This document shows, piece by piece, positions 15,164 through 15,300 of a DNA stretch of 15,300 nt (the first letter of the stretch is position 1; every line of letters begins with the position of its first letter). This DNA is from a bacterium (GTDB taxonomy: Bacteria > Margulisbacteria > Marinamargulisbacteria > SXXA01): contig RGUG01000010.1 of assembly GCA_010027915.1 (NCBI GenBank), forward strand, positions 1 through 15,300, in the 5' to 3' direction. The position numbers and the translations under genes are program-made. Below the pieces are notes generated by a model. The model ran no database searches, had not been told where the DNA came from, and worked only from the letters and a program-made list of their open reading frames with translations.

Positions 15164-15300
15164 AGCACGCAATTGGTGGGGTGTTGCTATGGGTGGTGGG
15201 CTCGATAGTGGCCAGCACATGGTGGCCCGATCGTGCGGTGACAGAATGGGTGCCTTGGGCGATGGGGGGGTGTTCGTCTTGCCAGGTGGGGAGGCACACT
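15151..15300 (+). CDS. Start of a membrane-anchored protein with a CxxC motif (runs off the window)
   Basis: An open frame starts at ATG 15151 (or the in-frame ATG at 15142), overlaps the end of the previous gene by 13 bases and stays open to the window edge, giving 50 residues. It begins with a short basic start and a hydrophobic segment (about residues 7-23, AIGGVLLWVVGSIVAS), followed by a Trp-rich stretch and CSSC (41-44). This fits a signal anchor or signal peptide with an extracytoplasmic CxxC, as in thioredoxin-like or metal-binding proteins, but too little is visible to name a family. A run of seven G bases (15264-15270) lies within it. The overlap with the previous gene and the good signal-like start support a real gene. 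Confidence 0.55.
   Translation, partial: MGYLKHAIGGVLLWVVGSIVASTWWPDRAVTEWVPWAMGGCSSCQVGRHT

Noticed and set aside
1..15300. CRISPR arrays, insertion sequences, prophage or defence genes
   Set aside because: No spaced repeats, terminal inverted repeats, transposase or integrase motifs or nuclease/toxin modules were found; the genes form compact housekeeping operons.

Overview
The window holds two divergent blocks of tightly packed, mostly conserved bacterial genes that meet at a tRNA-Gly gene near 4.6 kb. The organism is a diderm, LPS-producing bacterium: it encodes Skp/OmpH, LpxD, heptose-synthesis enzymes (RfaE1/RfaE2) and a probable outer-membrane barrel protein. It also carries a LytR-CpsA-Psr (LCP) wall-assembly protein in a yqeK-lcp-rsfS order familiar from Firmicutes-like genomes, together with BolA and a TrpD2/YbiB-like protein that are commoner in Proteobacteria. 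This mixture does not fit a textbook lineage. A deep-branching diderm candidate phylum (for example a Margulisbacteria-like group) is possible, but that is a guess and no marker here settles it.

Minus-strand block (about 4665 down to 17): tRNA-Gly(GCC), a 295-bp gap, then trigger factor (tig), clpP, clpX, an unrecognised 296-residue protein and bolA. From clpP onward the genes overlap by a few to tens of bases, so this looks like one operon for nascent-chain folding and ATP-dependent proteolysis, with two extra passengers. A good sigma-70-type promoter lies upstream of the tRNA.

Plus-strand block A (4730-10445): ftsL, ftsI (septal transpeptidase), a sigma-54-type AAA+ activator without a receiver domain, yqeK (HD phosphohydrolase), an LCP protein with a LytR_C tail, and rsfS (ribosomal silencing factor). 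Junctions are overlaps, direct abutment or a 20-bp gap. The theme is septal and cell-wall synthesis plus growth and ribosome control. The usual dcw neighbours (mraZ, mraW, murE, murF, mraY) are absent.

Plus-strand block B (10562-15300, running off the end) is preceded by a clear promoter: skp/ompH, lpxD, a YjbH-like outer-membrane protein, rfaE1 kinase, rfaE2 nucleotidyltransferase, a TrpD2-like protein and the start of a membrane-anchored protein with a CxxC motif. The theme is outer-membrane and LPS biogenesis.

I found no mobile element, CRISPR array, toxin-antitoxin or defence system, and no clearly undescribed multi-gene system. The items most worth a second look are the unknown gene between clpX and bolA, the receiver-less sigma-54 activator tied to ftsI, the C-terminally short RfaE1 overlapping RfaE2, and the apparently duplicated N-terminal domain of the TrpD2-like protein.
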